Positions 15,058 to 24,381 of a DNA stretch of 64,000 nt are shown piece by piece. Each line of letters starts with the position of its first letter. The first letter of the stretch is position 1. The notes beneath the pieces are model-generated. The model saw nothing but the letters and a program-made list of their open reading frames with translations, did no database searches and was not told the DNA's origin. The DNA comes from Salinicoccus sesuvii (GTDB lineage: Bacteria > Bacillota > Bacilli > Staphylococcales > Salinicoccaceae): contig NZ_JBHRWV010000004.1 of the NCBI RefSeq assembly GCF_042648145.1, positions 62,001 through 126,000 on the forward strand. The letters are read 5' to 3'. Both the position numbers and the translations under genes were made by a program.

Positions 15058-16524
15058 CTACAGAAGACGTTTCATTTCTTCTGCTACATGTTCAACTTCC
15101 GTACCGACGACGACGTGAATATTATTTTTACCCGGCTTGATGACACCATGGGCGCCGGCCCCTTTAATCTTCTCTTCATCAACTCGCGCATCATCATGTA
15201 CGTTCATGCGGAGCCGCGTCGTACAGTAGTCAATTGTGTCGATGTTCTCCTTACCACCAAGCCCGATTAGAATCTGCTCGGCCTTACGGGAATATCTGTC
15301 GTTATGTGCCGATTTGAGATCCTCACCCTCTTCTGTGCCAACTGGCGCCTCTGCTTCAAGCACCGTATCTGTCCGCCCTGGCGTCTTAAGATCGAGTGCT
15401 GTAATGACTACTCTGAAGATGACATAGTAGATGATAAAGAATACGATACCTTGTAACATCAACATGTACGGCTGATTCGCAATTGGCACTTGCGTACTCA
15501 GCACAAAATCGATTAGACCCGCGCTAAAGCCAAAACCCGCAGTCCATTCAAATAGCGCTGCGATGAACATCGATATGCCTGTCAAAAGCGCGTGAATCAC
15601 ATAGAGTAATGGGGCCAGAAACATGAATGAAAATTCAAGAGGTTCCGTCACACCAGTGAGAAATGCTGTCAATGAGGCAGCAAGCAGTATGGACCCTGCC
15701 ACTTTCTTGTATTCAGTTTTTGCTGTGTGGTACATGGCAAGGGCCGCACCTGGTAGACCGAACATCATGATTGGGAAGAAACCGGCCTGATATCTTCCAG
15801 TGATACCTGTCTCACCTGCACTATTCCAGAAGTTCCCGATATCATTGATACCGACCGTATCGAACCAGAAAACGGAATTCAACGCGTGATGCAAACCTGT
15901 AGGTATGAGCAAGCGATTGAAGAAACCATAGATGCCTGCGCCGATGGCGCCCATGCCACTGATCCATTGGCCGAAGCTGAACAGCCCGTTGTACATAAAT
16001 GGCCAGACGAAATACAGAATACCACTGATTAATACCATAACAAATACAGCAATGATCGGGACTGCTCTCCTGCCGCTGAAAAAAGCGAGGTAGTCCGGAA
16101 GTTTCGTACCGCTGAAGCGATTATAGAGTGCGGCACTGACTAGACCAGTGATAATTCCGATGAAGACATTGTTGTCTATGATGGTGAATGCTTCACCCAC
16201 TTGCTCGACTTCGATGCCCCGGAGCAGTGCCACTGAATCTGCACTGAGCAGAGTGGTTACAACAAGGAATGATACGAGCCCAGCAATCGCGGCTGCTCCA
16301 TTTTTATCCTTTGACATACCGAAAGCGAGCCCGACCGCAAAAAGTATGGCGAGGTTGGTCAAAATTGCGTTGCCGGCTGTGATGAACATACCAGCCACTG
16401 CATTACCTGCACCCCAACCTTCTGGATCAATCGCATAGCCTATACCGAGCAAAAGTGCTGCAGCTGGTAGCACCGCAACAGGAAGCATAAAAGCACGCCC
16501 CATATTCTGGATATAACGCAACAT
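15058..16524 (-). CDS. nagE: PTS N-acetylglucosamine-type transporter EIICB
   Basis: 488 residues: EIIC domain with about ten membrane segments (residues 10-385) and a C-terminal EIIB domain, where DYCTTRLRM carries the phosphorylated cysteine. No EIIA domain follows, so phosphate must come from a separate EIIA-Glc-type protein, as usual in bacilli. The substrate GlcNAc is inferred from the EIIC sequence (GRAFMLPVAVLPAAALLLGIG; PTGLHHALNSVFWF) and from divergent nagA. Maltose- or glucose-type PTS is less likely. Confidence 0.88.
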   Translation of the reverse strand: MLRYIQNMGRAFMLPVAVLPAAALLLGIGYAIDPEGWGAGNAVAGMFITAGNAILTNLAILFAVGLAFGMSKDKNGAAAIAGLVSFLVVTTLLSADSVALLRGIEVEQVGEAFTIIDNNVFIGIITGLVSAALYNRFSGTKLPDYLAFFSGRRAVPIIAVFVMVLISGILYFVWPFMYNGLFSFGQWISGMGAIGAGIYGFFNRLLIPTGLHHALNSVFWFDTVGINDIGNFWNSAGETGITGRYQAGFFPIMMFGLPGAALAMYHTAKTEYKKVAGSILLAASLTAFLTGVTEPLEFSFMFLAPLLYVIHALLTGISMFIAALFEWTAGFGFSAGLIDFVLSTQVPIANQPYMLMLQGIVFFIIYYVIFRVVITALDLKTPGRTDTVLEAEAPVGTEEGEDLKSAHNDRYSRKAEQILIGLGGKENIDTIDYCTTRLRMNVHDDARVDEEKIKGAGAHGVIKPGKNNIHVVVGTEVEHVAEEMKRLL

Positions 16525-16651
16525 AAGAAACTCACTCCTTCTCTATTAAAATATTTTATTACAATATATCATAATATTTAATTATGTTATGCAGAAATTT
16601 TAGTAACTGTACTATAATAAGACCAAAAAGCACTAGGGAGAGGACGAGGGA

Positions 16652-17791
16652 ATGATGGAATACTTGATCCACAATGCAAATCTTGTGACGCATGAGAAGA
16701 TTCTAATAGACCACTGGCTTTTGTGCCGTGATGGCAGTATTGAAGACTTTGGTCCGATGGCGATCTGCCCTGACGCTCACAATACGCTGGATGCAGAAAA
16801 TATGTACGTACTTCCGGGGGCAATCGAAATGCACATCCACGGCGCGAATGGTGTTGACGCTATGGATGCAGATATGGAATATCTTGAAAAGATTTCCGCG
16901 CATCTACCAAGTACTGGTTCGACTGCTTATCTCTCTACAACCATGACAGCACCAATATCCGACATAGAGCGAGCGCTGATTAATTTGGCGGACTATAAAT
17001 ATGTCTCTGGTGCAGAAATGCTCGGTATCCACCTAGAGGGGCCCTTTATTTCAACCCGTCACCCGGGCGCTCAAGATCCCAAGCACATATTAACTCCCGA
17101 TACGGAAATACTTCGGCACCTTCAGAATATATCTGGTGAGCGCATCCGGCTTCTGACTTACGCTCCCGAGGCAGACACAACGGCTTTCCTCGAAGCAGTA
17201 CGCGCTTTGGATATCATCCCCTCTGCAGGTCATACAGATGCGACTTACGGCATATTGAAACAAGCTGAGAAAGACGGATTATCGCATATCACTCATCTAT
17301 ACAACGGGATGCGCGGACTCCACCATCGTGAGCCTGGTGTGGTTGGTTTCGCATACATCGCCGCACCTTATGTGGAAATCATTGCGGATGGCATCCACTC
17401 GGCACCTGAAATGGTGAAGCTCGCTTATAACACGATCAGCTCGGAGCGCCTCATACTCATTACCGACGCCATGCGGGCACAAGGTCTGCCAGATGGCGCA
17501 TACGACCTAGGTGGACAGACTGTCCACGTCTCCGGTAACGAAGCCAGACTATCAGACGGGACGCTAGCTGGCAGTGTACTGACAATGCAGCAAGCTATCC
17601 GCAACATGCGTAATTTTACTGGTTGCAGCTGGCCAGATATCGTCCGCATGAGTGCGTATAACCCTGCCGTTGAGCTTGGACTGAGTGATATCAAGGGCGT
17701 GATTAGACGAGGAGCCGATGCAGATCTCGTCATTTATGATGATGTTTCAAGCCTGAAGTATACAATTATTAAGGGAGAACGCATCTTCTGA
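16652..17791 (+). CDS. nagA: N-acetylglucosamine-6-phosphate deacetylase
   Basis: Removes acetate from GlcNAc-6-P to give glucosamine-6-P. 379 residues of the amidohydrolase TIM-barrel family. Metal and substrate residues are visible in EMHIHGANG (residues near 59), GIHLEGPFIS (near 128), SAGHTDATY (near 192), THLYNGMRGLHHREPG (near 214) and LITDAMRAQG (near 271). The gene is divergent from nagE, the importer of its substrate pathway; nagB, the next enzyme, is 13 kb away. Confidence 0.94.
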   Translation: MMEYLIHNANLVTHEKILIDHWLLCRDGSIEDFGPMAICPDAHNTLDAENMYVLPGAIEMHIHGANGVDAMDADMEYLEKISAHLPSTGSTAYLSTTMTAPISDIERALINLADYKYVSGAEMLGIHLEGPFISTRHPGAQDPKHILTPDTEILRHLQNISGERIRLLTYAPEADTTAFLEAVRALDIIPSAGHTDATYGILKQAEKDGLSHITHLYNGMRGLHHREPGVVGFAYIAAPYVEIIADGIHSAPEMVKLAYNTISSERLILITDAMRAQGLPDGAYDLGGQTVHVSGNEARLSDGTLAGSVLTMQQAIRNMRNFTGCSWPDIVRMSAYNPAVELGLSDIKGVIRRGADADLVIYDDVSSLKYTIIKGERIF

Positions 17792-17855
17792 TCGTCCTTT
17801 ATCAATTAAAAGTTTTGATATCACTTTCGTGTAACTGAACAGCAAAGTGTACATC

Positions 17856-17895
17856 AAAAAACGTACTTCAAAGTGTTACTTTGAAGTACGTTTTT
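17856..17895. terminator. Bidirectional terminator
   Basis: AAAAAACGTACTTCAAAGT pairs with ACTTTGAAGTACGTTTTT around GTT; A and T runs give a terminator in both directions between nagA and the converging BCCT gene. Confidence 0.88.
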
Positions 17896-17913
17896 AACAC
17901 TTGAATTTTTATT

Positions 17914-19530
17914 CTACTCCCACCATCTATCACGTTTTGCATGGGTAATGGAGAGAGTCCGCCGCTCCTTCTCCTTATGCTTCCTGCGTCTTTCCTCAAG
18001 CTTGATTCTATCCTCACCAAGTGTTTTCACGAATGATATCATGAGCATGGCAAAGATAACGATAAGCGGTGCCCCGGCAACAATCGAGGCTGTCTGTAAC
18101 AGACTAAGTGAATCTTCACCACTGATCAACATTAGTGAGAACGGCAATACGGATAGCGCAAATGCCCAGAACAGTCGATTCCATCTATACGGTTCACCCT
18201 CCACTTCAGACTGCGTTGTACCAGCAAGTATATAGGAACCGGAATCGAATGTCGTCGCCAGGTAAATGAGCGCGGTCACAACGAATAAGGCAGTGGTGAT
18301 TTTTCCGAAAGGCAATTGACCAATGATGGCCATAATCGCCGCTTCTCCACTTTCATTGTTGATTACTTCAGTTACAGAAAATGTACCTGAAATTTCGAGC
18401 CATAGCCCATAGTTGCCGAGGATACCAAAGAAGAGTACACAGCCGAGCGTACCATAAAGCAATGTGCCGAGTACGACCTCCTTTAGTCTACGACCTTTCG
18501 AAATACGTGCAATGAAAAGTCCGACGAATGGCGCATAGACAAGCCACCAAGCCCAATAGAACACTGTCCAGTCCTGCGGGAAAGACGTCTCAGGCACATC
18601 ACGATAGCCACCAAACGGTTCGAGCCACGTTGCCATCCTAAAGAAATCTTTGAGCATCAGCCCAACACTTGATACCGTTGTCTCCATAATAAATACCGTC
18701 GGCCCTACAATGAACACGAATCCAAGTAGCAAGAAAGTCAGCCACAGATTGATGTCACTGAGCACCTTAATGCCGCGCTTTAATCCAGAATAAGCGCTGA
18801 ATGCGAAGATTGCGGTGGCAGAAATCAATATGCCGACACGAAGCATCGTTCCGCCGTCATCAATTCCAAAAAGCACCTCTATTCCTGCTGCAATCATCGG
18901 CGTGGCTAGACCCAAGGTTGTTCCGGCCCCACCCAACAGACCAAATATGAATAAAATATCAATCAGTTTTCCCGGCCATCTTTTCGTCTGTCTTCCAAGG
19001 AGTGGTTCACATGCCAGACTGATTTTCAATATCGGTGTTTTTTTGACGTATAGAGCATAGGCAATAGGTAGTGCCGGCAGTACATATATGGCCCATGCAA
19101 TCGGGCCCCAGTGGAAGATGCCATATGTAGAGGCATAATTGATTGCTTCCTCACTGCCAGGTTCCAGATGGAACGGGGGTGCTTGATAATAGTAGACCCA
19201 TTCTATAACACCCCAATATAGAATGCTCGATCCAATACCGGCACAAAAAAGCATGGCAGCCCAGCTGAATGTACCAAACTCAGGATCATCGGACTCGGCG
19301 CCAAGTGTCACCTGTCCATATTTTCCAAAGGCAATGTAGAGCACAAAACAGAATACCGCGAGCGCTATGGACAGATAAACCGCACCAAGTCCAGTTGTCA
19401 CCCACGCGTTCAACTGAAGGATAGTGTCACGACTCGCCTCGGGGAAGGCGATCAGTGGCACAACCACTGAAATCAGAATCAACAGTGAAACTAAGAATGT
19501 CGGCCAGTCCATCAATCGATATTTTCTCAT
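17914..19530 (-). CDS. BCCT family transporter (betaine/carnitine/choline)
   Basis: 538 residues with about twelve membrane segments and a basic C-terminal tail (RIKLEERRRKHKEKERR), features of osmolyte carriers. The BCCT signature is FYWAWWLVYAPFVGLFIARISKGR near residue 322. The segment CAGIGSSILYWGVIEWVYYY near 96 is the G-x-G region of TM3. It probably takes up glycine betaine or a related trimethylammonium compound for osmoprotection; the exact substrate cannot be read. Single gene. Confidence 0.9.
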   Translation of the reverse strand: MRKYRLMDWPTFLVSLLILISVVVPLIAFPEASRDTILQLNAWVTTGLGAVYLSIALAVFCFVLYIAFGKYGQVTLGAESDDPEFGTFSWAAMLFCAGIGSSILYWGVIEWVYYYQAPPFHLEPGSEEAINYASTYGIFHWGPIAWAIYVLPALPIAYALYVKKTPILKISLACEPLLGRQTKRWPGKLIDILFIFGLLGGAGTTLGLATPMIAAGIEVLFGIDDGGTMLRVGILISATAIFAFSAYSGLKRGIKVLSDINLWLTFLLLGFVFIVGPTVFIMETTVSSVGLMLKDFFRMATWLEPFGGYRDVPETSFPQDWTVFYWAWWLVYAPFVGLFIARISKGRRLKEVVLGTLLYGTLGCVLFFGILGNYGLWLEISGTFSVTEVINNESGEAAIMAIIGQLPFGKITTALFVVTALIYLATTFDSGSYILAGTTQSEVEGEPYRWNRLFWAFALSVLPFSLMLISGEDSLSLLQTASIVAGAPLIVIFAMLMISFVKTLGEDRIKLEERRRKHKEKERRTLSITHAKRDRWWE

Positions 19531-19615
19531 GTTATTACCTCCTGGTAATTTTGCACTATAAATGCGAACTACTATATCAGACTATCATACTGGCCGACAT
19601 AAGCAAGTTGACTAA

Positions 19616-19642
19616 AAAAGACGGGCATATAGCCCGTCTTTT
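19616..19642. terminator. Terminator between BCCT promoter side and zinc-finger gene
   Basis: AAAAGACGGGC and GCCCGTCTTTT pair around ATATA immediately at the end of the CXXC-finger gene, giving it an intrinsic terminator on the minus strand. Confidence 0.75.
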
Positions 19643-19970
19643 AATCTCCAATATTGTAATGATACCTTTTGAAACGCACAGTACTCGGAAGAAAGACACC
19701 TAAGTAGATGGCGAGTAGCACTGCGCTTAATATTATCGACAGCCCCATCGGCAACTTCATGATTGGAATGAGCAAAAAAACCATCAATGCAACACCGAGT
19801 ATTGCGATGTAATCGTAGATAATTGTCAGCGTCGACGGTTCAAGATACTCTCTGCACCTCGGACATCTGACTCTTGTACGCGGCTTCAGGGCATAGCCGA
19901 GAAGTTTTTCTTTATATGTCCATTCGTGTTCGCAGTAAGGGCATTTTCCCAATTTCATCACTCCGCTCAT
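19641..19970 (-). CDS. CXXC-20-CXXC zinc-finger membrane protein (TIGR04104 type)
   Basis: 109 residues. An N-terminal zinc ribbon with CPYC (residues 10-13) and CPRC about 20 residues on, matching the CXXC-x20-CXXC family, then two membrane helices (residues 52-70 and 73-93) and a short basic tail. Function unknown. The start is uncertain: ATG 19970 has a weak ribosome site, and ATG 19958 has GGAG too close. Confidence 0.75.
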   Translation of the reverse strand: MSGVMKLGKCPYCEHEWTYKEKLLGYALKPRTRVRCPRCREYLEPSTLTIIYDYIAILGVALMVFLLIPIMKLPMGLSIILSAVLLAIYLGVFLPSTVRFKRYHYNIGD

Positions 19971-20022
19971 TGACTATATAATTATTATAATTGAAATGTT
20001 GAGGGGAAACCAAACCTAATTA

Positions 20023-20061
20023 TTGAAAGCGCTTGCAAATAACAGACTATTCGAATAAAAT
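20023..20061 (+). promoter_or_regulatory. CcpA cre site over the -35 of the aldehyde dehydrogenase promoter
   Basis: TTGAAAGCGCTTGCAA at 20023-20038 fits the cre consensus WTGNAANCGNWNNCAW. Its end is the -35 (TTGCAA 20033-20038), followed by a 17-base spacer and -10 TAAAAT at 20056-20061. Position over the -35 predicts repression by CcpA during growth on preferred sugars. Confidence 0.75.
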
Positions 20062-20090
20062 GGAGCTACATTAAACAGGGGGTATGCATA

Positions 20091-21611
20091 ATGGTATTCG
20101 ACTTTCCAAACAAGCAGGATGCACAGTACAAGATCAAAGAGCAGTACGAGAACTACATCGGCGGCGAATGGGTGCCACCGGTCAATGGAGAATACTTCGA
20201 TAACGAATCACCTGTCATCGGAAAAGTAGTTTCAAAAGTACCGCGATCCACGCAAGAAGATATCGACAAGGCAGTGGAAGCGGCTCACAAAGCTCAGGAA
20301 TCTTGGGGAAAGACTTCCCCGACCGAACGCAGCAATATCCTTTTGAAAATCGCAGACCGTGTGGAGCAGAACCTCGAAGAACTGGCAGTGCTTGAAACGT
20401 TCGAAAATGGTAAGGCAGTCAGAGAGACGCTCAACGCGGACCTGCCACTTATCGTCGACCATTTCAGATATTTCGCTGGTGCCATCCGCGCGCAAGAAGG
20501 CGGAATTTCACAGCTCGACGACGATACAGTCGCTTATCACTTCCATGAACCCATCGGCGTTGTTGGACAGATCATTCCTTGGAACTTCCCGATGCTGATG
20601 GCCACATGGAAACTTGCACCAGCACTAGCTGCAGGTAACTCAGTCGTCTTGAAACCTGCAGAGCAAACGCCAACAACCATCCTCCATCTGATGGAGCTTG
20701 TGGGTGACCTGATTCCAAAAGGTGTTGTTAATGTCGTCAATGGGTTCGGATCAGAAGCCGGCCAGGCACTTGCGACACACGACAAGATAAACAAGCTCGC
20801 CTTCACAGGAGAAACAACGACAGGTCGTATCATCATGCAGAATGCGAGCCAGAATATTATTCCTGTCACGCTCGAACTTGGCGGAAAATCACCAAACATC
20901 TTCGCTAAAGATGTCATGGATGCGGATGATGGCTATCTTGACAAAGCGATTGAAGGCCTTGTTATGTTCGCGCTCAACCAAGGTGAAGTCTGTACATGTC
21001 CTTCCCGCGCACTCATTCATGAAGACATCTTCGATGAATTTATGAAACGTGTCGTCCAACGTGTCGAGCAGATCAAAGTCGGCAATCCTTTCGATGTCAA
21101 TACGATGATGGGGGCACAGACATCAAAAGAGCAGAAAGAGAAAATCAGTTCTTATCTGGATATCGGTAGAAAAGAAGGCGCTGAGATTTTGACTGGCGGG
21201 AACGTCAAGGAAGTCGACGGAGAAATTGAAGGTGGCTATTACTTCGAACCCACTATTTTCAAAGGAGATAATACCATGCGGATTTTCCAAGAGGAGATTT
21301 TTGGTCCCGTCCTTGCTGTCGCAACCTACAAGGATGATGATGAAGCCATCTCCATCGCCAACGACACGCTTTATGGTCTCGGGGCGGGGGTTTGGACGCG
21401 CTCGCAAAACAGAGCATACAGATTCGGACGCGCTATCCAAGCAGGTCGTGTATGGGTGAACACGTATCATGACTACCCTGCGCATGCTGCGTTCGGTGGT
21501 TACAAGATGAGTGGTATCGGCCGTGAGAACCACCTCATGATGCTCAGCCACTACCAGCAGACTAAAAATCTGCTCGTAAGCTATGGCGAATCACCAAAAG
21601 GATTCTTCTAA
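20091..21611 (+). CDS. Aldehyde dehydrogenase, acetaldehyde-type (ExaC/AcoD-like)
   Basis: 506 residues. NAD-binding GETTTGRIIM (near 245), catalytic glutamate in LELGGKSPNIF (near 265) and catalytic cysteine in NQGEVCTCPSR (near 303). The combination with an immediately following DUF779 gene is typical of acetaldehyde dehydrogenases that oxidise acetaldehyde to acetate in ethanol or acetoin breakdown. A cre site covers its promoter. GGGGG precedes the ATG. Betaine-aldehyde activity is a less likely alternative. Confidence 0.9.
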   Translation: MVFDFPNKQDAQYKIKEQYENYIGGEWVPPVNGEYFDNESPVIGKVVSKVPRSTQEDIDKAVEAAHKAQESWGKTSPTERSNILLKIADRVEQNLEELAVLETFENGKAVRETLNADLPLIVDHFRYFAGAIRAQEGGISQLDDDTVAYHFHEPIGVVGQIIPWNFPMLMATWKLAPALAAGNSVVLKPAEQTPTTILHLMELVGDLIPKGVVNVVNGFGSEAGQALATHDKINKLAFTGETTTGRIIMQNASQNIIPVTLELGGKSPNIFAKDVMDADDGYLDKAIEGLVMFALNQGEVCTCPSRALIHEDIFDEFMKRVVQRVEQIKVGNPFDVNTMMGAQTSKEQKEKISSYLDIGRKEGAEILTGGNVKEVDGEIEGGYYFEPTIFKGDNTMRIFQEEIFGPVLAVATYKDDDEAISIANDTLYGLGAGVWTRSQNRAYRFGRAIQAGRVWVNTYHDYPAHAAFGGYKMSGIGRENHLMMLSHYQQTKNLLVSYGESPKGFF

Positions 21612-21947
21612 ATGGAAACACTGAATGCCGTTGATGCGACAGAAACGGCTAAAGCTCTAATTAGAGACCTCAAGGCTGAGCATGGCCCTCTCATCTTCCA
21701 TCAGTCTGGCGGTTGCTGTGATGGCTCGAGTCCGATGTGCCTGAAAGAAGGGACAATGATGATTGGCGCTGCCGATGTGAAACTCGGCGAAGTCGAAGGC
21801 GTGCCTTTCTACATGCATAACCGACAGTATGAGTATTGGAAACATACCCGGTTGACACTGGACGTCGTTGAGGGGATCGGTGGCATGTTCAGTGTGGAAG
21901 GCCCCCGCGGTGTACGCTTCCACATCCGAAGTGAACCTATAAAATAA
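21612..21947 (+). CDS. DUF779 protein, aldehyde dehydrogenase partner
   Basis: 111 residues. The family block FHQSGGCCDGSSPMCLKEG near residue 31 carries two adjacent cysteines plus a third, a possible metal site. DUF779 genes sit next to ExaC/AldA-type dehydrogenases across bacteria; the biochemical role is not established. The ATG follows the dehydrogenase stop with no gap (TAAATG), so translation is coupled. Confidence 0.85.
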   Translation: METLNAVDATETAKALIRDLKAEHGPLIFHQSGGCCDGSSPMCLKEGTMMIGAADVKLGEVEGVPFYMHNRQYEYWKHTRLTLDVVEGIGGMFSVEGPRGVRFHIRSEPIK

Positions 21948-21949
21948 AG

Positions 21950-21981
21950 AAAATGGTCTGTACGAAAGTACAGACCATTTT
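21950..21981. terminator. Bidirectional terminator
   Basis: AAAATGGTCTGTAC and GTACAGACCATTTT pair around GAAA, with a T run on the plus strand and an A run before it. Confidence 0.88.
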
Positions 21982-22290
21982 TTATTCTTCGTCATCAAAC
22001 TCGTAGTAATCACCGAGGATATCCTTGATTCGGATCTCTTCCGTTGACTGGATCAGCTTGATGTTAGAAATCACTTTATCGCACCCTTCGTTCGCCAGGT
22101 GATTGTTCAGTTTCTTGATCAGATTCATCAATTCATCAATGCTTCCCTCCACCGTCGTCTCCATTGGACCGACGAAGTGGGTCAATCCACTATCCTCGAT
22201 AATTTCAATCGCACCACCGACATGGCTATATAGATCTTTAGCGCCCGGATGATGAGGAAGTAGTTGAATACTCATAATATAGTTCATCAA
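21982..22290 (-). CDS. MTH1187-type thiamine-binding protein
   Basis: 102 residues of the MTH1187/YkoF-like fold. The core runs YIMSIQLLPHHP, then YSHVGGAIEIIEDSGLTHFVGPMETTVEG, matching the family's ligand-binding strand-helix pattern. Members bind thiamine or related vitamers; a transport or carrier role is assumed. ATG 22290 or the next ATG (22287) could be used; AAAGGAGG lies upstream. Single gene. Confidence 0.82.
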   Translation of the reverse strand: MMNYIMSIQLLPHHPGAKDLYSHVGGAIEIIEDSGLTHFVGPMETTVEGSIDELMNLIKKLNNHLANEGCDKVISNIKLIQSTEEIRIKDILGDYYEFDDEE

Positions 22291-22388
22291 TAAGCCTCCT
22301 TTTTAGAATTATAGTTCACTAATATGATACCATTATGAAAAGTGCTTTTAAAGAAACTCGAGCACCCCCATATAAAAGGAGCAGTCGA

Positions 22389-22571
22389 ATGAACAGAAGT
22401 ACATTGAAGTGGCTGAATTTTACGCTGACCATTATTGCACTATTCGCCATCTACGTCTTCTTAGACGGTATAATAAATCCATCAATGCAGGGCCTGCTGA
22501 TTGTCGGCTTATTGATTGTTGGCATGGTTTCTCTTGTGCTTGTTCTGCGTAGGGAGAATGACAGTGGCTGA
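22389..22571 (+). CDS. Small two-TM membrane protein
   Basis: 60 residues: basic start MNRSTLKW, two membrane helices (about residues 9-26 and 33-52), and a charged end RRENDSG. AAAGGAG precedes ATG 22389; the frame is open upstream without a ribosome site. A strong terminator follows at 22589. No family recognised. Confidence 0.65.
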   Translation: MNRSTLKWLNFTLTIIALFAIYVFLDGIINPSMQGLLIVGLLIVGMVSLVLVLRRENDSG

Positions 22572-22588
22572 TAGCCTGATCCATATCG

Positions 22589-22622
22589 AAGCACCGACCA
22601 TTAGCATGATCGGTGCTTTTTT
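22589..22622 (+). terminator. Terminator of the small membrane-protein gene
   Basis: AAGCACCGA and TCGGTGCTT pair around a 12-base loop, followed by T6. It may also serve the converging alkA. Confidence 0.85.
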
Positions 22623-22624
22623 AA

Positions 22625-23497
22625 CTAGCCAAGGATACGCCACATATATATTGTTGCATACGCACCGTTATCTCCCCATTCATCTGTCACCGAACGGATG
22701 TAGTCGGCGCTCGGTTTCTCATCAAGATTATCAGTAATCTTGATTGCATTTCTAAGACCTGCATCGCCGATCGGCACTGCATTTCTAAACTTCAATGTAC
22801 GCATCAGTACGGTATTGGCGCTCCACGGTCCAATTCCTTTCACACTGATCAAGTGCTCGAGCACTATTTCGTAACTTCCCATCTGTTGCAGATTTGTCTT
22901 TGAAAGGGTGCTTTTTTGGATACCCTCGGCACAGCGATGTAAGTATTCTGCTTTTCTATAGGATATCTGCATCTTGCGCATTGATTCGATATCAAGTGAA
23001 AGGATCTCTGCTGGAGAAGGCATTATCCAGTATTTTTCTTCCTCAAACTCGACATAATGATTAAAATATTCGACTAGCCGGCGCTTTAGAACAAAAGCAA
23101 ACTGCATATTGATTTGCTGGCCGAGAATCGCCCACGTCAGCCCTTCCATGATGTCGGGTGTGCCTATCATGCGGTAGCCATATAGTTCCTCGACAATTCC
23201 GCGAAGTCTTGGATCATGGTTTGCAAAGTCATAGAATGCCGCCATATCATAATCAAGATCAAGCCACTCCACAACATAGTCCTCTATATCGGTTTCCTCT
23301 ACCCCATCGTTCACTAAAACATCCACTTCAACAGCATCTTTTGGTCCAGCTTTCACTTCAAGTAATACAGCATTACCATGAAGCTGGATTGCTTTTCTGA
23401 TCACGTTGTTATGAGTACGGTAGAGGCAGTCATCTTGCTGATCCATGAATGCATAGTTCAATGCATAATCGAACGGCCCGCTTGCCTTGATGATCAT
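22625..23497 (-). CDS. alkA: DNA-3-methyladenine glycosylase II
   Basis: 290 residues. It excises alkylated purines from DNA. The helix-hairpin-helix-GPD motif is SVKGIGPWSANTVLMRTLKF near 218, followed by the catalytic aspartate in PIGDAGLRNAI. The middle segment GTPDIMEGLTWAILGQQINMQFA is the usual AlkA helix with the Q-Q-I pattern. Its ATG overlaps the stop of the M23 peptidase gene by four bases, so the two are co-translated. Confidence 0.92.
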   Translation of the reverse strand: MIIKASGPFDYALNYAFMDQQDDCLYRTHNNVIRKAIQLHGNAVLLEVKAGPKDAVEVDVLVNDGVEETDIEDYVVEWLDLDYDMAAFYDFANHDPRLRGIVEELYGYRMIGTPDIMEGLTWAILGQQINMQFAFVLKRRLVEYFNHYVEFEEEKYWIMPSPAEILSLDIESMRKMQISYRKAEYLHRCAEGIQKSTLSKTNLQQMGSYEIVLEHLISVKGIGPWSANTVLMRTLKFRNAVPIGDAGLRNAIKITDNLDEKPSADYIRSVTDEWGDNGAYATIYMWRILG

Positions 23498-24369
23498 CGG
23501 CCGGGTCTCCCTTTAAGTGTATCCCCTTGCCGTGGCTCGCGCATTTCCGTAAATTGGATGCGTATGGACTGAGAAGTATGAGGGTCTGCACCATCCATGA
23601 CGTGAAAGTGCAAGTGCGGTGTATCGGATGCGCCGCTGTTGCCGCACTGGGCAATCCTCGTGCCGGTTTCTACGGTATCTCCTTGTTCTACAGTGATTGA
23701 ATGCTGTCTCAGATGGGCAAGGAGGGAATATTCATTATAGCCGTGGCTGATAATGATATGGTTGCCTTCAGGCGCTGACATATTGGAAGTATGCGGTGGA
23801 TTGTCCACGACATCATTCACCACTTTGACGACCTCCCCACCTCTTGGTGCAAGTACAGAAGCGCCGAATGCATAGTAAGCTTCAAGAGACGCTTCATCTC
23901 CATCAAATGCGGACCCACTCGATTTACGGATGAAATCATAGGCATACCGTTGGTGGGCATATGGATAGTGGTAATTCAAGAAGCGGTCGCTGCCGCCCCA
24001 AAGGACGAACCAATCCGCTTCAAAAGGCAGACGATATGCATTGATGGACACCTCCCGGTCCGACGTATACTTTTCGTAGACGTCAAACTGGATACCGATG
24101 ATTTCACCATCGGTGCTGTAAGCGACGGTAATCATACGATTCTCATCTGTATCCACCCATTGGTATCGTTTGATTCCCGGTTCGAGCTGATTTGAATGTT
24201 TCAGTTTAAAGTCGCCCGCATCCTGACTGAATGCATGCGCAGCTTCGACAAAAGTATCAAGACCCATTTGAAGTTGGAAATCTTTTACCGTTTGCCTATA
24301 AATCCTTTCGAAACCGCCTTCTGAAAAGTAGTATCCGAACTCCTCGGGAAACACGCTTTGTTGCGCCAT
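23494..24369 (-). CDS. M23 family metallopeptidase without signal peptide
   Basis: 291 residues. The C-terminal half is an M23 (LytM-like) domain with HQRYAYDF (H and D zinc ligands), VLAPRGGEVVKV, and HLHFHVMDG (third ligand). The N-terminal 115 residues form a separate globular region. No signal peptide or membrane segment is visible, unusual for a family that normally cleaves peptidoglycan outside the cell. It precedes and overlaps alkA. It may act on cytoplasmic peptides or be non-classical; this is unclear. Confidence 0.82.
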   Translation of the reverse strand: MAQQSVFPEEFGYYFSEGGFERIYRQTVKDFQLQMGLDTFVEAAHAFSQDAGDFKLKHSNQLEPGIKRYQWVDTDENRMITVAYSTDGEIIGIQFDVYEKYTSDREVSINAYRLPFEADWFVLWGGSDRFLNYHYPYAHQRYAYDFIRKSSGSAFDGDEASLEAYYAFGASVLAPRGGEVVKVVNDVVDNPPHTSNMSAPEGNHIIISHGYNEYSLLAHLRQHSITVEQGDTVETGTRIAQCGNSGASDTPHLHFHVMDGADPHTSQSIRIQFTEMREPRQGDTLKGRPGR

Positions 24370-24381
24370 GATTGTGCCCTC

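Noticed and set aside
16525..16651. NagR/GntR operator between nagE and nagA
   Set aside because: The region is A/T-rich with weak dyads, but I found no convincing match to the known dre-type site.
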